Shown: positions 39,551 through 48,425, counted from the stretch's first letter. The stretch: DNA of 64,000 nt from Moellerella wisconsensis ATCC 35017 (GCF_001294465.1 NZ_LGAA01000010.1:124001-188000), one strand, 5' to 3'. Numbers and translations: made by a program. The notes: generated by a model from the letters alone, not told the origin.

Positions 39551-39754
39551 TTAGCTAATATATTAGAGCTTTAAGCTATTAATTGTAAGTGATTACTTAC
39601 TACGACTATTATTAATAACGAGCTGTAACGAATGAGCAAATTTCAGAAATTAATCTTTTTTGAGACAGTTATAAAATAAAAGTTGAATGGCAGAATAATG
39701 CTCTGATATCGATGGGTTAAGAATAAAATAGAACGATACTCCAGTTCTGTAAAT

Positions 39755-39787
39755 ATCCGTAGTCTTCCTAAGATTACGGATTTTTTT
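39755..39787 (+). terminator. strong intrinsic terminator downstream of amtB
   Basis: The 12-bp arms ATCCGTAGTCTT and AAGATTACGGAT (one G-U pair) are separated by CCT and followed by six T. A further small hairpin (AGAAC...GTTCT) lies immediately upstream, giving a small-RNA-like 3' structure. It is far (about 205 bp) from the amtB stop. Confidence 0.85.
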
Positions 39788-40048
39788 ATTATTTGATTAA
39801 GTTGTTGATATAATTTATTATTTTTATTAAGGAGGCTTCCACTTTTCCTGTTCTCCTTTCTACTGAACTCATCAAAGTATATTTGATCAATACTGATATT
39901 ATTACTCTACATAAATATCGACTTCCGATGTAAATGATGGTTTGAGATGTTACTGGAATGTCGATTTTCAGGTCACTTTTTATAGCTCAGCTTGTCTCAC
40001 ATCTTTATATTGCTTTTACCTAGAAAATAGCACTATGTTATACAAAGT

Positions 40049-40291
40049 ATGGTTATTCAGGTTCGACAGCGGCTGGATGAAGATATTATTCGCAAAGTAT
40101 TTGAAAAAAATAAGGTAGCTCTGGTTAGAAACATTACCTTTGTTGAACGGGTGCGAATTAATTTTGGTGGCCATAGATGGATCGCTTTGGTGTATATCCT
40201 ATCCCCCGAAAATGATACAGCGTTCGGGCAGATAGCAAATAAACACTGTTACTCTGATTGTCCTCAGCCACTCTCAGACAATATCCGATAA
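40049..40291 (+). CDS. hypothetical 80-residue ORF, possibly a gene remnant
   Basis: The frame encodes 80 residues (starting MVIQVRQRLDEDIIRKVF, containing VRINFGGHRWIALVYIL and ending CPQPLSDNIR). It is not a family I recognise. There is no Shine-Dalgarno sequence before the ATG, yet codon choice is protein-like and the segment is less AT-rich than the DNA around it. It shows neither signal peptide nor transmembrane segment. It lies where E. coli has no gene, between amtB and tesB. It may be a decayed fragment of a larger gene or a chance frame. Confidence 0.25.
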   Translation: MVIQVRQRLDEDIIRKVFEKNKVALVRNITFVERVRINFGGHRWIALVYILSPENDTAFGQIANKHCYSDCPQPLSDNIR

Positions 40292-40390
40292 AAATTTTAT
40301 ACATTTGATATATTGTCTCATTGGTAAATATCAAATATAGAAAAACATGGAATGCCGGCTCAACGACAAAGACATGACTTCAGAGCAGTA

Positions 40391-40421
40391 AATAAAAAGC
40401 CGCAATGATATATATTGCGGC
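40391..40421 (-). terminator. intrinsic terminator after tesB
   Basis: The 8-bp arms GCCGCAAT and ATTGCGGC are separated by 7 nt; the minus strand continues TTTTTATT. It lies 100 bp past the tesB stop. Confidence 0.75.
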
Positions 40422-40520
40422 GTCATTAGATATTTAACTGGCAAGCATTACAGTATAATACTGTCATTATTTATAATATATTATCTATTTACAATCAGTT
40501 ATCTGGTTGATCGTGAATGA

Positions 40521-41384
40521 TTAATTATTACGTATCCGCATCAAACCTTCTTGCACCGCAGTTGCTATCAGGTTTCCTCTTTGGTCATAAATTTGTCCTT
40601 TTACAAACCCACGACCACCGGAGGCTGAAGGGCTTTCAATGGCATATAATAGCCATTCATCGAGCTTAAATGGACGATGAAACCACATAGAGTGATCTAT
40701 TGTTGCTACTTGTAAGTTTCTTTCCATAAATCCGCGACCATGTGGCTGAAGTGCGGTTGGTAAAAAGTTATAGTCAGAAACATAGCCTAATAAATAATGA
40801 TGCAAAGAAGGAATATCTGGTAATTCTCCTTGCGATTTAAACCAAATATAACGATTTGGTTCTTGTGGTTTATTGTCAAATGGGCTGTAAAATTCAATCG
40901 GTCTAAATTCAAAGGGATTCGGACGTAATGCGTATTTTCTTATTGCCTCAGGAAGATTAGCCGCTATTTTTTCAATAATTTTATCTTGAGAAATTAAGTT
41001 ATCAGGTCCAGGAATATCAGGCATTAAATTTTGATGCTGATATCCATCTTCTTGGGTTTGAAATGAAGCGGTCATGTAAAAAATAGGTTTACCGTGCTGG
41101 ATCGCACTAACACGACGCGCACTAAAACTACCGCCATCTCTTAGAATTTCAACATCATAGACAATTGGTCGGCGGCTATCTCCAGGGCGAAGAAAATAGC
41201 TATGAAATGAATTAATCATTCGTTCACTTGGTACAGTTTGTTCTGCCGCATACATTGCTTGCCCAACAACTTGACCGCCAAATACTTGTGGTAAACCAAG
41301 ATCTTCACTTTGTCCTCGAAACAAACCTTCCTCAATTTTTTCGAGTTCCATTAATTCAATCAGATTTTTTAATGCTGGACTCAT
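40521..41384 (-). CDS. tesB: acyl-CoA thioesterase II
   Basis: This 287-residue protein (E. coli TesB 286) hydrolyses medium- and long-chain acyl-CoA. It has two tandem hot-dog domains. The first carries [26 protein letters not shown] and [10 protein letters not shown]; the second carries the catalytic Asp in the [14 protein letters not shown] region, then QEGLMR at the C-terminus. The start at 41384 ([22 protein letters not shown]) matches E. coli; AGGTGA lies upstream. An in-frame TTG six bases earlier is less likely. The gene is divergent from ybaY. Confidence 0.95.
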   Translation of the reverse strand: MSPALKNLIELMELEKIEEGLFRGQSEDLGLPQVFGGQVVGQAMYAAEQTVPSERMINSFHSYFLRPGDSRRPIVYDVEILRDGGSFSARRVSAIQHGKPIFYMTASFQTQEDGYQHQNLMPDIPGPDNLISQDKIIEKIAANLPEAIRKYALRPNPFEFRPIEFYSPFDNKPQEPNRYIWFKSQGELPDIPSLHHYLLGYVSDYNFLPTALQPHGRGFMERNLQVATIDHSMWFHRPFKLDEWLLYAIESPSASGGRGFVKGQIYDQRGNLIATAVQEGLMRIRNN

Positions 41385-41779
41385 AATCAACTTTCACCTA
41401 ATCATCATAACTCAATGTAAATATTCTCCCACTAAAAGAATTAAAGAGGTAGGAGATTTAATTTTTATTACGTTTAATTGAAAGGCATGTTTAGTATAGG
41501 AATAGCTATTATTAACTCGTTAACGATACCTGTTATTATGTTTATAATCACTATGTTATGTGTGGTTATTGAGTTTGTTTTTTATTATTTTACTGGCTTT
41601 AATTCTTATTTTTATCAGATTATAGAAGGTCATTTTTAGCAAAAACTAATTTTAATTGATGATTATCTAGCTATGCTAACTATAAATTTGTGTATAATTA
41701 ATTAAATTAAGTAAAAAAGTGTGTATTTATATAACCAAGATAGTTTAAATTTAACAAAATTTGTCATCGGAAACGCGAT
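41385..41779. other. divergent region tesB / ybaY
   Basis: 395 bp of strongly AT-rich DNA carrying the promoters of the divergent tesB and ybaY genes. No hairpin, repeat or ORF stands out. Confidence 0.5.
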
Positions 41780-42241
41780 ATGAAGGTTTGTAATGTAATC
41801 ATCGCCTTAGCATCTATTTTCGTATTATCTTCGTGTGAAGGTAACGGAAAAAATATAGAGTTCTTTGCACCGAAAGACGATGCTAGTAAGAATACTACGG
41901 ATATTAGTACTGTAAATGGATCTATCATGGTATTACAACGCATTGCGTTGCCTAAAAATGCCATTATTACTGTAACTTTATCGGATGCCTCTTTGTTTGG
42001 CGTTCCTTCTGTTATCCTTTCTCAAAAATCCTATAATACAAAGGGGCATCAATCGCCGTTTCCCTTTGAGATTAAGTATAAAAAAAGCGAAGTTAGACCA
42101 GATGCAAAAGTTATTGTGAGTGCTACGATTTCAGTAGAAGGAAAATTATGGTATGTGACCGATTCCCTCTATGAAGTAGTAAATAATGGCGTGGATAATA
42201 ATGTTGAGATAGTGCTGACAGCGGTTGATAACGGTAGCTGA
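41780..42241 (+). CDS. ybaY: YbaY-family lipoprotein
   Basis: This 153-residue protein has a lipoprotein signal with lipobox LSSC at residues 16-19. The conserved YbaY/YscW-type domain follows: VNGSIMVLQRIALPKNAIITVTLSDASLFGVPSVILSQK, then QSPFPFEIKY and VIVSATISVEGKLWYVTD. E. coli YbaY is about 190 residues; this one lacks the Pro/Thr-rich C-terminal tail. The function is not known; the domain is shared with type III secretion pilotins such as YscW, but no secretion genes are nearby. ffs follows, as in E. coli, although ybaZ is missing. Confidence 0.85.
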   Translation: MKVCNVIIALASIFVLSSCEGNGKNIEFFAPKDDASKNTTDISTVNGSIMVLQRIALPKNAIITVTLSDASLFGVPSVILSQKSYNTKGHQSPFPFEIKYKKSEVRPDAKVIVSATISVEGKLWYVTDSLYEVVNNGVDNNVEIVLTAVDNGS

Positions 42242-42351
42242 GCGATAAATGGTTATGAATATACAATGGGTGTTTATTAAGTTAAATTAATGATATTCGC
42301 TATTAATTAGAACATCATTGTATAATAAATAAGCGATTGGTAGCTCGATTG

Positions 42352-42380
42352 TTGCTATTATTTTTTATATCACGCATAAT
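42352..42380 (+). promoter_or_regulatory. sigma-70 promoter of ffs
   Basis: TTGCTA (42352-42357), 17 bp, then CATAAT (42375-42380), followed by the GC-rich discriminator GCCCTCGC typical of stringently controlled stable-RNA promoters. The predicted start is about 20 nt before the mature 4.5S RNA, in keeping with a processed 5' end. Confidence 0.65.
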
Positions 42381-42407
42381 GCCCTCGCTTTATTAGAAGC
42401 ACTCAAT

Positions 42408-42521
42408 GGGAACCCTGTTGGTTCTCCCGCAATGCTAACTTGTTAACTTGGTCAGGTCCGGAAGGAAGCAGCCATGGCAGGGGATGTGTGTGCCGGGATG
42501 TCGCTGGCAGGGTTCCCACCC
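42408..42521 (+). ncRNA. ffs: 4.5S RNA of the signal recognition particle
   Basis: This 114-nt segment has the same length as E. coli 4.5S RNA and most of its sequence, including the universally conserved core GGTCAGGTCCGGAAGGAAGC with the GGAA tetraloop. The ends GGGAACCCTG and CAGGGTTCCCACCC pair to form the terminal stem; compensatory changes relative to E. coli (GGGGGCTCTG/CAGGGCCCCC) keep it closed. It binds Ffh to target nascent membrane proteins. It is downstream of ybaY as in E. coli. Confidence 0.97.
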
Positions 42522-42989
42522 AATCTAAATCTCATCGTTATATTTCTTTATACTCTTTCTCTAGTTGCTATCGGTATCATTTGACGTTGTATCTCATAGT
42601 TCAAATATCAATATCTTATTGGATCATTCTTAATGAGCTGATTTTAATGATATTTTTAATATAAAAAAGATAGATATTTGATGAAAATTGGTATTTTTAT
42701 ATTGTTTTGATTTTAAATATAGTCATTTTTTATTAAAAATAGAATAAATCGTATTATGGTAATAACTTATAATTATTGTTTAATAGGAATTACTCATATA
42801 AGGGGTTTTTTATGGCGAGCGCTAGCGATATGAACAATCTCATAGGCTAATAATTATTTTTATCAGTTCAATCTAACTGTAGCTTTAATTGATATAAATT
42901 ATTTTAATAAATTATATCAAAGCATCTAGCCGATAGAAAAATTAACTTATCGGCTAAAACAAATGCTATCTGATATTAGGTACTGCTGC
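42522..42989. other. gap between ffs and hha
   Basis: This 468-bp AT-rich gap holds a 12-codon ORF with a good ribosome-binding site (42812-42850), an AT-rich dyad around 42891-42920 and a 9-bp hairpin TAGCCGATA...TATCGGCTA (42927-42956) about 35 bp past the hha stop, which may end the hha transcript. No longer ORF is present. Confidence 0.5.
42812..42850 (+). CDS. possible 12-residue small protein ORF
   Basis: ATG, eleven further codons and TAA encode MASASDMNNLIG. AGGGG lies six bases upstream of the ATG, an ideal spacing. The codons are visibly richer in G and C than the AT-rich DNA on either side. No family is recognised and the ORF may be accidental. Confidence 0.25.
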   Translation: MASASDMNNLIG

Positions 42990-43193
42990 TTATCGAACAT
43001 ATTTCCAGACAGATGCTGGAATTTTGTCGTACAGTTTATTCATTGTTAGTTCTGCTAGACGGTGGTCTGCAGCGGAAAAAAATAGTTCGAGTTCATCATC
43101 AGATAGCTCATATTTATTTTTTTCAATAACACGCTCTAATGTTTCAATAGTCGTGCATTTTCTTAAACGCATCAGATAGTCTGTTTTAGTCAT
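42990..43193 (-). CDS. hha: haemolysin-expression-modulating protein Hha / YmoA
   Basis: This 67-residue protein is nearly identical to Yersinia YmoA (67 aa) and close to E. coli Hha (72 aa). Hha/YmoA pairs with H-NS to silence AT-rich horizontally acquired genes, often in response to temperature and osmolarity. The family sequence [58 protein letters not shown] is present. ATG 43193 is chosen since AGGA lies just before it and it gives the YmoA N-terminus; an upstream in-frame ATG (43214) has no Shine-Dalgarno sequence. It is downstream of tomB, its antitoxin-like partner. Confidence 0.95.
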   Translation of the reverse strand: MTKTDYLMRLRKCTTIETLERVIEKNKYELSDDELELFFSAADHRLAELTMNKLYDKIPASVWKYVR

Positions 43194-43260
43194 ATTTTCC
43201 TGTCTTTCATTCATAATTTAAAACTTTTAAATTTCTTTGATCGTGGAGGGAGTAAATGCA

Positions 43261-43629
43261 TCACAGTTTGGCTACTGAACACTTTAAATCATTATTTAAT
43301 TCATCAATTAAGTGAGTGTTCATTTTTTGCCAATCTGAAAATTCATTTAATGTGATTAATGGACTACCAAATAAATTATAAGTTTCATCAAGATATTCAT
43401 CAACTAGAGAGATGACTAAGCGTTCACTAGGATACTTTATCTTAAATTTCCAAAAAAATGCAGCCGCATGCTCTATTAACTCATTCAGATTCGCACTTTG
43501 CTGTGAACTCAAATCATTAATCCAATGCGTTTTAGTCTTATGTAACGATAATATCGCATCATTGTTAAGACTATCACATAAATACTTTAATTCAGCAGTA
43601 TCGTAATATCTGGGTGAATATTCATCCAT
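43261..43629 (-). CDS. tomB: Hha toxicity modulator TomB (YbaJ)
   Basis: This 122-residue protein (E. coli TomB 124) counteracts Hha toxicity, and the pair influences biofilm formation and conjugation. The N-terminus MDEYSPRYYDTAELKYLCDSL, the central NELIEHAAAFFWKFKIKYP and the IDEYLD-like VDEYLDETYNLFG motif match the family. The C-terminus diverges (NDLKCSVAKL). ATG 43629 has GGAGG upstream; an in-frame GTG two codons earlier overlaps that site. It is 67 bp upstream of hha on the same strand. In E. coli acrB lies next; here a different block (mltD) follows. Confidence 0.9.
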   Translation of the reverse strand: MDEYSPRYYDTAELKYLCDSLNNDAILSLHKTKTHWINDLSSQQSANLNELIEHAAAFFWKFKIKYPSERLVISLVDEYLDETYNLFGSPLITLNEFSDWQKMNTHLIDELNNDLKCSVAKL

Positions 43630-44203
43630 AGTCACCTCCGGTCAGTGGATTAGAAAAAACACTTACCAGTTTTATTATGATTAATAAATTGTATTATTAA
43701 TCATAATAAATTTTCTGAATTAACCCAAAAAATACTATATCAAAAAATCACTTACAAAGTACTTAGAAAGCTATTGTAATAGTATACCTAATTATTTTGA
43801 TGAATTTTGATAGTGTCATTTTGGATATAGAATTGATTGGTATCACTAGTGTTCAATACGCATTAATATAGCATTATTCTTGCATAAGTCACCACCCGTA
43901 TGAAGGTTTTTTTGTCACCATTGATAGAGTTGCTTCAAAATAATACAATTTTAAGCTAAAAAATTTTTAAGATATAGTTATTTTTATTATTTTACCGATG
44001 TTTTTAAAATCTCTTTATGAAAAAAGTAGAAAAAATAGAGTGAAAGAAATAATGAATAAAAAATGCTTTTTTTATATAACTAATAAATTTCAGTGAAACA
44101 GTAATGCAATATTGTTAACGTACTAAAAATTAAAATAATAAAATAATTTTAGACTATTAAGAAAAAAGCCAGCTTTACTAAATTTAAGCTGGCTCTGATT
44201 AAA
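43630..44203. other. gap between mltD and tomB
   Basis: 574 bp of very AT-rich DNA between two minus-strand genes. It holds the mltD terminator (44160-44194) and the tomB promoter region. A palindromic TAATAAATTGTATTATTAAT stretch lies at about 43681. This is also the junction where E. coli synteny changes from the hha region to the mltD-dnaQ region. No mobile-element remnant is visible. Confidence 0.5.
44160..44194 (-). terminator. intrinsic terminator after mltD
   Basis: The 9-bp arms AGCCAGCTT and AAGCTGGCT are separated by 10 nt, and TTTTTTC follows on the minus strand. It is 10 bp past the mltD stop. Confidence 0.85.
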
Positions 44204-45559
44204 TTACAGATAGAGTGAAAGAGTCACGCCTGGCTTTAAATCAGCCATTTTCACACCAGAGTTCCAATTCATTAGATCTTTTAGTTTGATTCCGTGGCGT
44301 TTAGCAATACTATAATAAGAATCTCCTCTTTTAACTTTATAGATAGAAGAAGGTGATTTTGATTTAGTATAATTTTCTAATCGCTGCTTGTCTGTAATTT
44401 TTAATATTTGACCAACCTTTATATTACTGGCTGTTTTTAAGCCATTAATTTGTTGGATTTTTTTCGGGTGAGTATTATAACGTTTAGCGATACTTGAAAG
44501 TGTATCTCCAGATTGGACTTTATAGCGAGTTATCGCTTGTTGTTGTATTTGCTGAGTACGTTGATTATTCTTATTTACTGCAGAACGAATATTGGCTAAA
44601 ACAGATTGATCTGTTAATGCGAGTTTAAACCGCTCAGCTTTATTTGCCGGTAGCATAATATAATGAGGGCCGTCAGGAGATGTGATCCCTTTTTTATATC
44701 CCGAGTTATATGTTTTAAGCGATTCTATCGTTAATCCTGCGAGTTCAGCAGCTTGTGAAAGTGTAATTTGTTGGCCGACATCTACTTGAGTTAATGCTTT
44801 ATTCTTATTTGAGCGCGGTAATCGTATTTGATAATTATCTTTATCACGCAATATTTTACTTAATGCCAAAATTTTAGGCACGTACAACATAGTTTCTTTG
44901 GGGAGTGATAAAGACCAAAAATCAGTAGGTAACCCTTGTGCCTCATTTTTCTTTATAGCATTTAGTACACAACCTTCACCACAATTATATGCGGCTAAAG
45001 TTAACTCCCAATCATGGCCAAACATGACATTTAAGTTTTCAAGCAGATCAAATGCCGCCGAAGTAGAGGCAGCTAAATTTCTTCGATCATCAACCCATTG
45101 ATTTTGTTTTAAGCCATATGAGCGTGCAGTAATAGGCACGATTTGCCATAATCCCGCGGCTTGGGCTGATGAAGTTGCATTTGGATTAAATGAGCTTTCA
45201 ATAATGGGAACCAGTGCCAGCTCCATAGGTAAATTGCGATCATTGATTTCATCAACAATCCAGTACATATAAGGCTCAGCCCGAACAGTCATGGTTTGAA
45301 GTTGATCTTTTTTTGATAAGAAATTATTCGCTTGTTCTTGGATACGCTCATTTTTTGGCACATTCATCTTCAGTTCATCACTGATATAGCCCCAGAGATC
45401 ATTTTCTAACAATGGAGTTTGTCTACTTGCCGCCTGATTATGGGAAGCAACAGTTTCTATCGCGTGACTTGCTGAAGACACGTTCTGCTTGTTGTGTTTC
45501 GACGGTGATTGGCAACCAGCAAGCAGAACAATGGCGAATAGTATCGCTTTTGTCTTCAT
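44204..45559 (-). CDS. mltD: membrane-bound lytic murein transglycosylase D
   Basis: This 451-residue lipoprotein (E. coli MltD 452) cleaves peptidoglycan with 1,6-anhydro product formation in the periplasm. Lipobox LLAGC ends at Cys16. The SLT domain (about residues 95-230) has the catalytic glutamate in PIIESSFNPNATSSAQAAGLWQI and the AAYNCGEG motif. Two LysM peptidoglycan-binding repeats follow: YKVQSGDTLSSIAKRYN (about residue 347) and YKVKRGDSYYSIAKRHG (about residue 405). The protein ends after the second repeat. It lies downstream of gloB as in E. coli. Confidence 0.96.
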   Translation of the reverse strand: MKTKAILFAIVLLAGCQSPSKHNKQNVSSASHAIETVASHNQAASRQTPLLENDLWGYISDELKMNVPKNERIQEQANNFLSKKDQLQTMTVRAEPYMYWIVDEINDRNLPMELALVPIIESSFNPNATSSAQAAGLWQIVPITARSYGLKQNQWVDDRRNLAASTSAAFDLLENLNVMFGHDWELTLAAYNCGEGCVLNAIKKNEAQGLPTDFWSLSLPKETMLYVPKILALSKILRDKDNYQIRLPRSNKNKALTQVDVGQQITLSQAAELAGLTIESLKTYNSGYKKGITSPDGPHYIMLPANKAERFKLALTDQSVLANIRSAVNKNNQRTQQIQQQAITRYKVQSGDTLSSIAKRYNTHPKKIQQINGLKTASNIKVGQILKITDKQRLENYTKSKSPSSIYKVKRGDSYYSIAKRHGIKLKDLMNWNSGVKMADLKPGVTLSLYL

Positions 45560-45630
45560 CGTTGTTATTCTTCATATCTAAAAGTTGAACAATAATACTG
45601 TCCTAAGCTAGATAACACAATGATCAAAGT

Positions 45631-46386
45631 TTAAAACTGATCTTTTAATTGACGAAGTAAGGTAAATGTTGCTCTTAGTGAAGGTTTATCGATCTTGATT
45701 GCTAACTTCTTCTGTAAATCGCTATTATTACATTGTAAGAATAAGTTAATTTTTCTTTCTGTTTTCAACGTGCTAGGTACTGTTGGTTCTAATTTTTGTC
45801 GTTTAGTATGAATTAGATGTAAATAATTAGTTATAGCTTCATTTTCAGGCCAAATATGATGTGCAAATTTAAGATTTGATTCTGTATATTCATGGGCACA
45901 ACATATCAATGTGTCATCAGGTAAAGCTGAAATTCTCTCCAGAGATTGAAACATCTGTTCAGGCGTCCCTTCAAAAATCCGACCACAGCCGGCAGAAAAT
46001 AATGTATCTCCACAAAATAGATAAGGCGCTTGATAAAAGCCAATGTGACCCAAAGTATGGCCAGGCAGGGCAATAACATTAAAATAGAACGAACCAATAT
46101 TAATTGAATCACCATCTGTAACTAGGTGGTCTGTTCCTTTTTTAGCTGTTTCGGCCGGACCAAAAACGGGTAATTTTGCATAATGAGTTAATAATTGAGG
46201 AACGCCACCCACATGGTCGTTATGATGATGAGTTAATAGAATAGCCACAGGGGTGAGTTTTTTTTGGTTAATAATTTTGATAACTGGTTCTGACTCCGAA
46301 GGATCAACAATGATACACTGATGATCAGCATCTGCGAGTAGCCAAATATAATTATCATTCAGGGCAGGTATCCGTATAAGCTCCAT
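45631..46386 (-). CDS. gloB: hydroxyacylglutathione hydrolase (glyoxalase II)
   Basis: This 251-residue metallo-beta-lactamase-fold enzyme (E. coli GloB 251) hydrolyses S-lactoylglutathione to lactate, completing methylglyoxal detoxification. The binuclear metal motif THHHNDHVGG is near residue 55, PGHTLGHIGFY and FCGDTLFSAGCGRIFEGT follow, and CAHEYTESNLKFA closes the active site. The ATG at 46386 (MELIRIPALNDNYIWLL) fits the family and follows GAGGTAATA; the frame is open to 46437 but the extra residues are foreign. It is divergent from yafS with only 34 bp between starts. Confidence 0.96.
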   Translation of the reverse strand: MELIRIPALNDNYIWLLADADHQCIIVDPSESEPVIKIINQKKLTPVAILLTHHHNDHVGGVPQLLTHYAKLPVFGPAETAKKGTDHLVTDGDSINIGSFYFNVIALPGHTLGHIGFYQAPYLFCGDTLFSAGCGRIFEGTPEQMFQSLERISALPDDTLICCAHEYTESNLKFAHHIWPENEAITNYLHLIHTKRQKLEPTVPSTLKTERKINLFLQCNNSDLQKKLAIKIDKPSLRATFTLLRQLKDQF

Positions 46387-46420
46387 TATTACCTCTGTAA
46401 GTCGATGAAAGGGGAAATTC

Positions 46421-47137
46421 ATGAAGTCAGCGCGCATAAAGAAAAAAATTAAGATGCCAGTAAGCTGGTCAGATATCTATTTTGGTGAACAATATCGCCT
46501 AGCTCTGGAATATCAATTACAGCCTTGGTTAGCAAAAATTTATGGTTTTCATTTACTTAAGCTAGGGCATTTGAGCACTGAAATTCATACTGAGGAGTGT
46601 ATGATAGCCCATCAGTTTAGTATGGGGAATAATGATCCACGTTTTAATGTGATCGGTGATCCTTATGCGTTACCTTTTGACAACAAGTCGATCGATGCTT
46701 GTTTAATGGTAAATATGCTTTCATACAGCGAGGATCCTCATTGGTTATTACGCGGAGCAGATCGAGTTTTGGTTGATGATGGTTGGTTAATAATTTCTGA
46801 ATTTAACCCTTTTAGCTTAATAGGGATGGCTAAATGTATCCCTATATTAAGAAAGCAGCCGCCTTTTAATAGTCGAATGTTTCCCTCTTGGCGTATTTAT
46901 GATTGGTTGAGTGTCCTAAATTATGAAATTTTCTATTTAACTCATTGTCAATTACTCCCTTGGCACCATCCGAAGTCTTGGCTTAATCATCATATTAGGG
47001 GAATTGGGACATTGAGCATTCTCGTCGCACGTAAACGAACCTGCCCACTGACCCCAACATGTTTGAAGTTCAGCCGGTCAAATATGAAAATAGGTAATGC
47101 ACTTGGAGTTACTAAATCAATGAAAAAACGTAATTAA
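46421..47137 (+). CDS. yafS: YafS-family SAM-dependent methyltransferase
   Basis: This 238-residue protein (E. coli YafS 240) is a predicted class I methyltransferase of unknown substrate. Conserved parts include YGFHLLKLGHLSTEIHTEECMIAHQ and DPYALPFDNKSIDACLMVNMLSYSEDPHWLLRGADRVLVDDGWLIISEFNP, the latter containing the acidic loop and motif II-III region. The canonical GxGxG SAM motif is not obvious, as in E. coli YafS. The basic tail ends MKKRN. The start at 46421 matches E. coli MKPAR; an internal ATG at residue 12 is an alternative. It converges with rnhA two bases away. Confidence 0.9.
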   Translation: MKSARIKKKIKMPVSWSDIYFGEQYRLALEYQLQPWLAKIYGFHLLKLGHLSTEIHTEECMIAHQFSMGNNDPRFNVIGDPYALPFDNKSIDACLMVNMLSYSEDPHWLLRGADRVLVDDGWLIISEFNPFSLIGMAKCIPILRKQPPFNSRMFPSWRIYDWLSVLNYEIFYLTHCQLLPWHHPKSWLNHHIRGIGTLSILVARKRTCPLTPTCLKFSRSNMKIGNALGVTKSMKKRN

Positions 47138-47139
47138 AT

Positions 47140-47607
47140 TTAATTTGCTGGTTTATATCCGCTATCTTCTTCGGTTGGTGAATTAGCAGCTTGACGAGCG
47201 AGTTCATCACATTTTTCATTTTCTGCATGCCCAGCATGACCTTTAACCCAGCGCCAATCAATTTTATGTCGAATAATGGCTTCATCAAGTCGCTTCCACA
47301 GATCAACATTAATCACAGGCGATTTATCCGCTTTGCGCCATTGCTTACGTTTCCAGTTATGGATCCATTGAGTGATCCCCTGGCGTACATACTGGCTATC
47401 TGTGGTTAAAATAATATTACACGGTCTCTTTAAGGACTCTAATGCTACAATTGCAGCTAGAAGTTCCATTCGATTATTGGTTGTTAAGAAAAATCCTTGG
47501 CTTAGTTCCTTAGTATGACCTTGATACCTAAGAAGAACTCCATAGCCACCGGGACCTGGATTACCTAAGCATGAACCATCAGTGAAAATCTCTACCTGTT
47601 TAATCAT
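47140..47607 (-). CDS. rnhA: ribonuclease HI
   Basis: This 155-residue protein (E. coli 155) degrades the RNA strand of RNA-DNA hybrids. All four catalytic acids fall at the E. coli positions: Asp10 ([14 protein letters not shown]), Glu48 (NRMELLAAI), Asp70 (TTDSQYV) and Asp134 (EKCDELAR). His124 of the flexible loop ([13 protein letters not shown]) is present, as is the basic handle ([11 protein letters not shown]). It is divergent from dnaQ with 56 bp between starts, the same overlapping-promoter arrangement known in E. coli. Confidence 0.98.
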   Translation of the reverse strand: MIKQVEIFTDGSCLGNPGPGGYGVLLRYQGHTKELSQGFFLTTNNRMELLAAIVALESLKRPCNIILTTDSQYVRQGITQWIHNWKRKQWRKADKSPVINVDLWKRLDEAIIRHKIDWRWVKGHAGHAENEKCDELARQAANSPTEEDSGYKPAN

Positions 47608-47663
47608 TTCTGGTAGACTTACCTTATATTATTAAAAACCTTAGTCTGACATAAAAAACTATT

Positions 47664-48425
47664 ATGAGCACGGCGATAAAACGACAAATTGTACTTGATA
47701 CCGAAACAACCGGTATGAACAAACTTGGTGTTCATTATGAAGGCCATAATATTATAGAGATCGGTGCGGTAGAAGTGATTAATCGTCGATTAACAGGGCG
47801 AAATTTTCACATCTATATCAAACCAGATCGCTTAGTTGATCCTGAAGCTTTTGGTATCCATGGAATTAGTGATGAATTCTTAATGGATAAACCTGTATTT
47901 GCTGACATAGCTGATGAATTTATCGAATTTATTCGCGGGGCAGAATTAGTTATCCATAATGCGTCGTTTGATATTGGATTTATGGATTATGAATTTAGAA
48001 AGCTTAATCGAGGGATCCCCCCAACTGCTGAGTTTTGTCAGATAACCGATAGTCTGGCGTTAGCAAGAACGTTATTCCCGGGGAAACGCAATAACTTAGA
48101 TGCATTATGTGATCGATACATGATTGATAACTCCAAACGCCAGTTACACGGGGCGTTACTAGATGCTGAAATATTATCTGATGTTTACTTAGCCATGACT
48201 GGCGGGCAGACCTCTTTAGCATTTTCATTGGAAATGGAATCATCAAATGAAAATTCGATTCAGGAGATTCAGCGGGTAGAACGACCTGTCTCGGGGCTAA
48301 AAGTTATTTATGCCAACGCGACTGAATTGATAGAACATGAGTCTCGTCTTGATCTCGTTGATAAAAAGTCTGGAAAATCTTGCTTATGGCGACTAGAAAA
48401 AGATGAAAATCAGATCGTTCACTAG
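47664..48425 (+). CDS. dnaQ: DNA polymerase III epsilon subunit (proofreading exonuclease)
   Basis: This 253-residue 3'-5' exonuclease (E. coli DnaQ 243) proofreads in the Pol III core. The catalytic acids match the E. coli positions: Asp12 and Glu14 (VLDTETTG), His162 and Asp167 (LHGALLDAEI); the ExoII region is VIHNASFDIGFM. The clamp-binding motif appears as GGQTSLAFSL near residue 182. The C-terminal tail binds the alpha subunit. It is followed by tRNA-Asp, as in E. coli. Confidence 0.98.
   Translation: MSTAIKRQIVLDTETTGMNKLGVHYEGHNIIEIGAVEVINRRLTGRNFHIYIKPDRLVDPEAFGIHGISDEFLMDKPVFADIADEFIEFIRGAELVIHNASFDIGFMDYEFRKLNRGIPPTAEFCQITDSLALARTLFPGKRNNLDALCDRYMIDNSKRQLHGALLDAEILSDVYLAMTGGQTSLAFSLEMESSNENSIQEIQRVERPVSGLKVIYANATELIEHESRLDLVDKKSGKSCLWRLEKDENQIVH

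Larger units (their letters stand above)
39551..40520. other. long gap between amtB and tesB
   Basis: About 970 bp. It contains a strong plus-strand terminator (39755-39787) about 200 bp after amtB, an 80-codon ORF of unknown status (40049-40291) and the tesB terminator (40391-40421). The stretch from 39800 to 40040 is AT-rich without any clear signal. A small RNA or long amtB 3' end before the first terminator is possible. Confidence 0.5.

Noticed and set aside
39551..39787. Sigma-70 promoter for a stand-alone small RNA after amtB
   Set aside because: A TATAAA box exists near 39670, but no acceptable -35 at the right distance; left as a possibility only in the findings.
40049..40291. Transposase remnant
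   Set aside because: No DDE or other transposase motif and no terminal inverted repeats or target duplications were seen around it.
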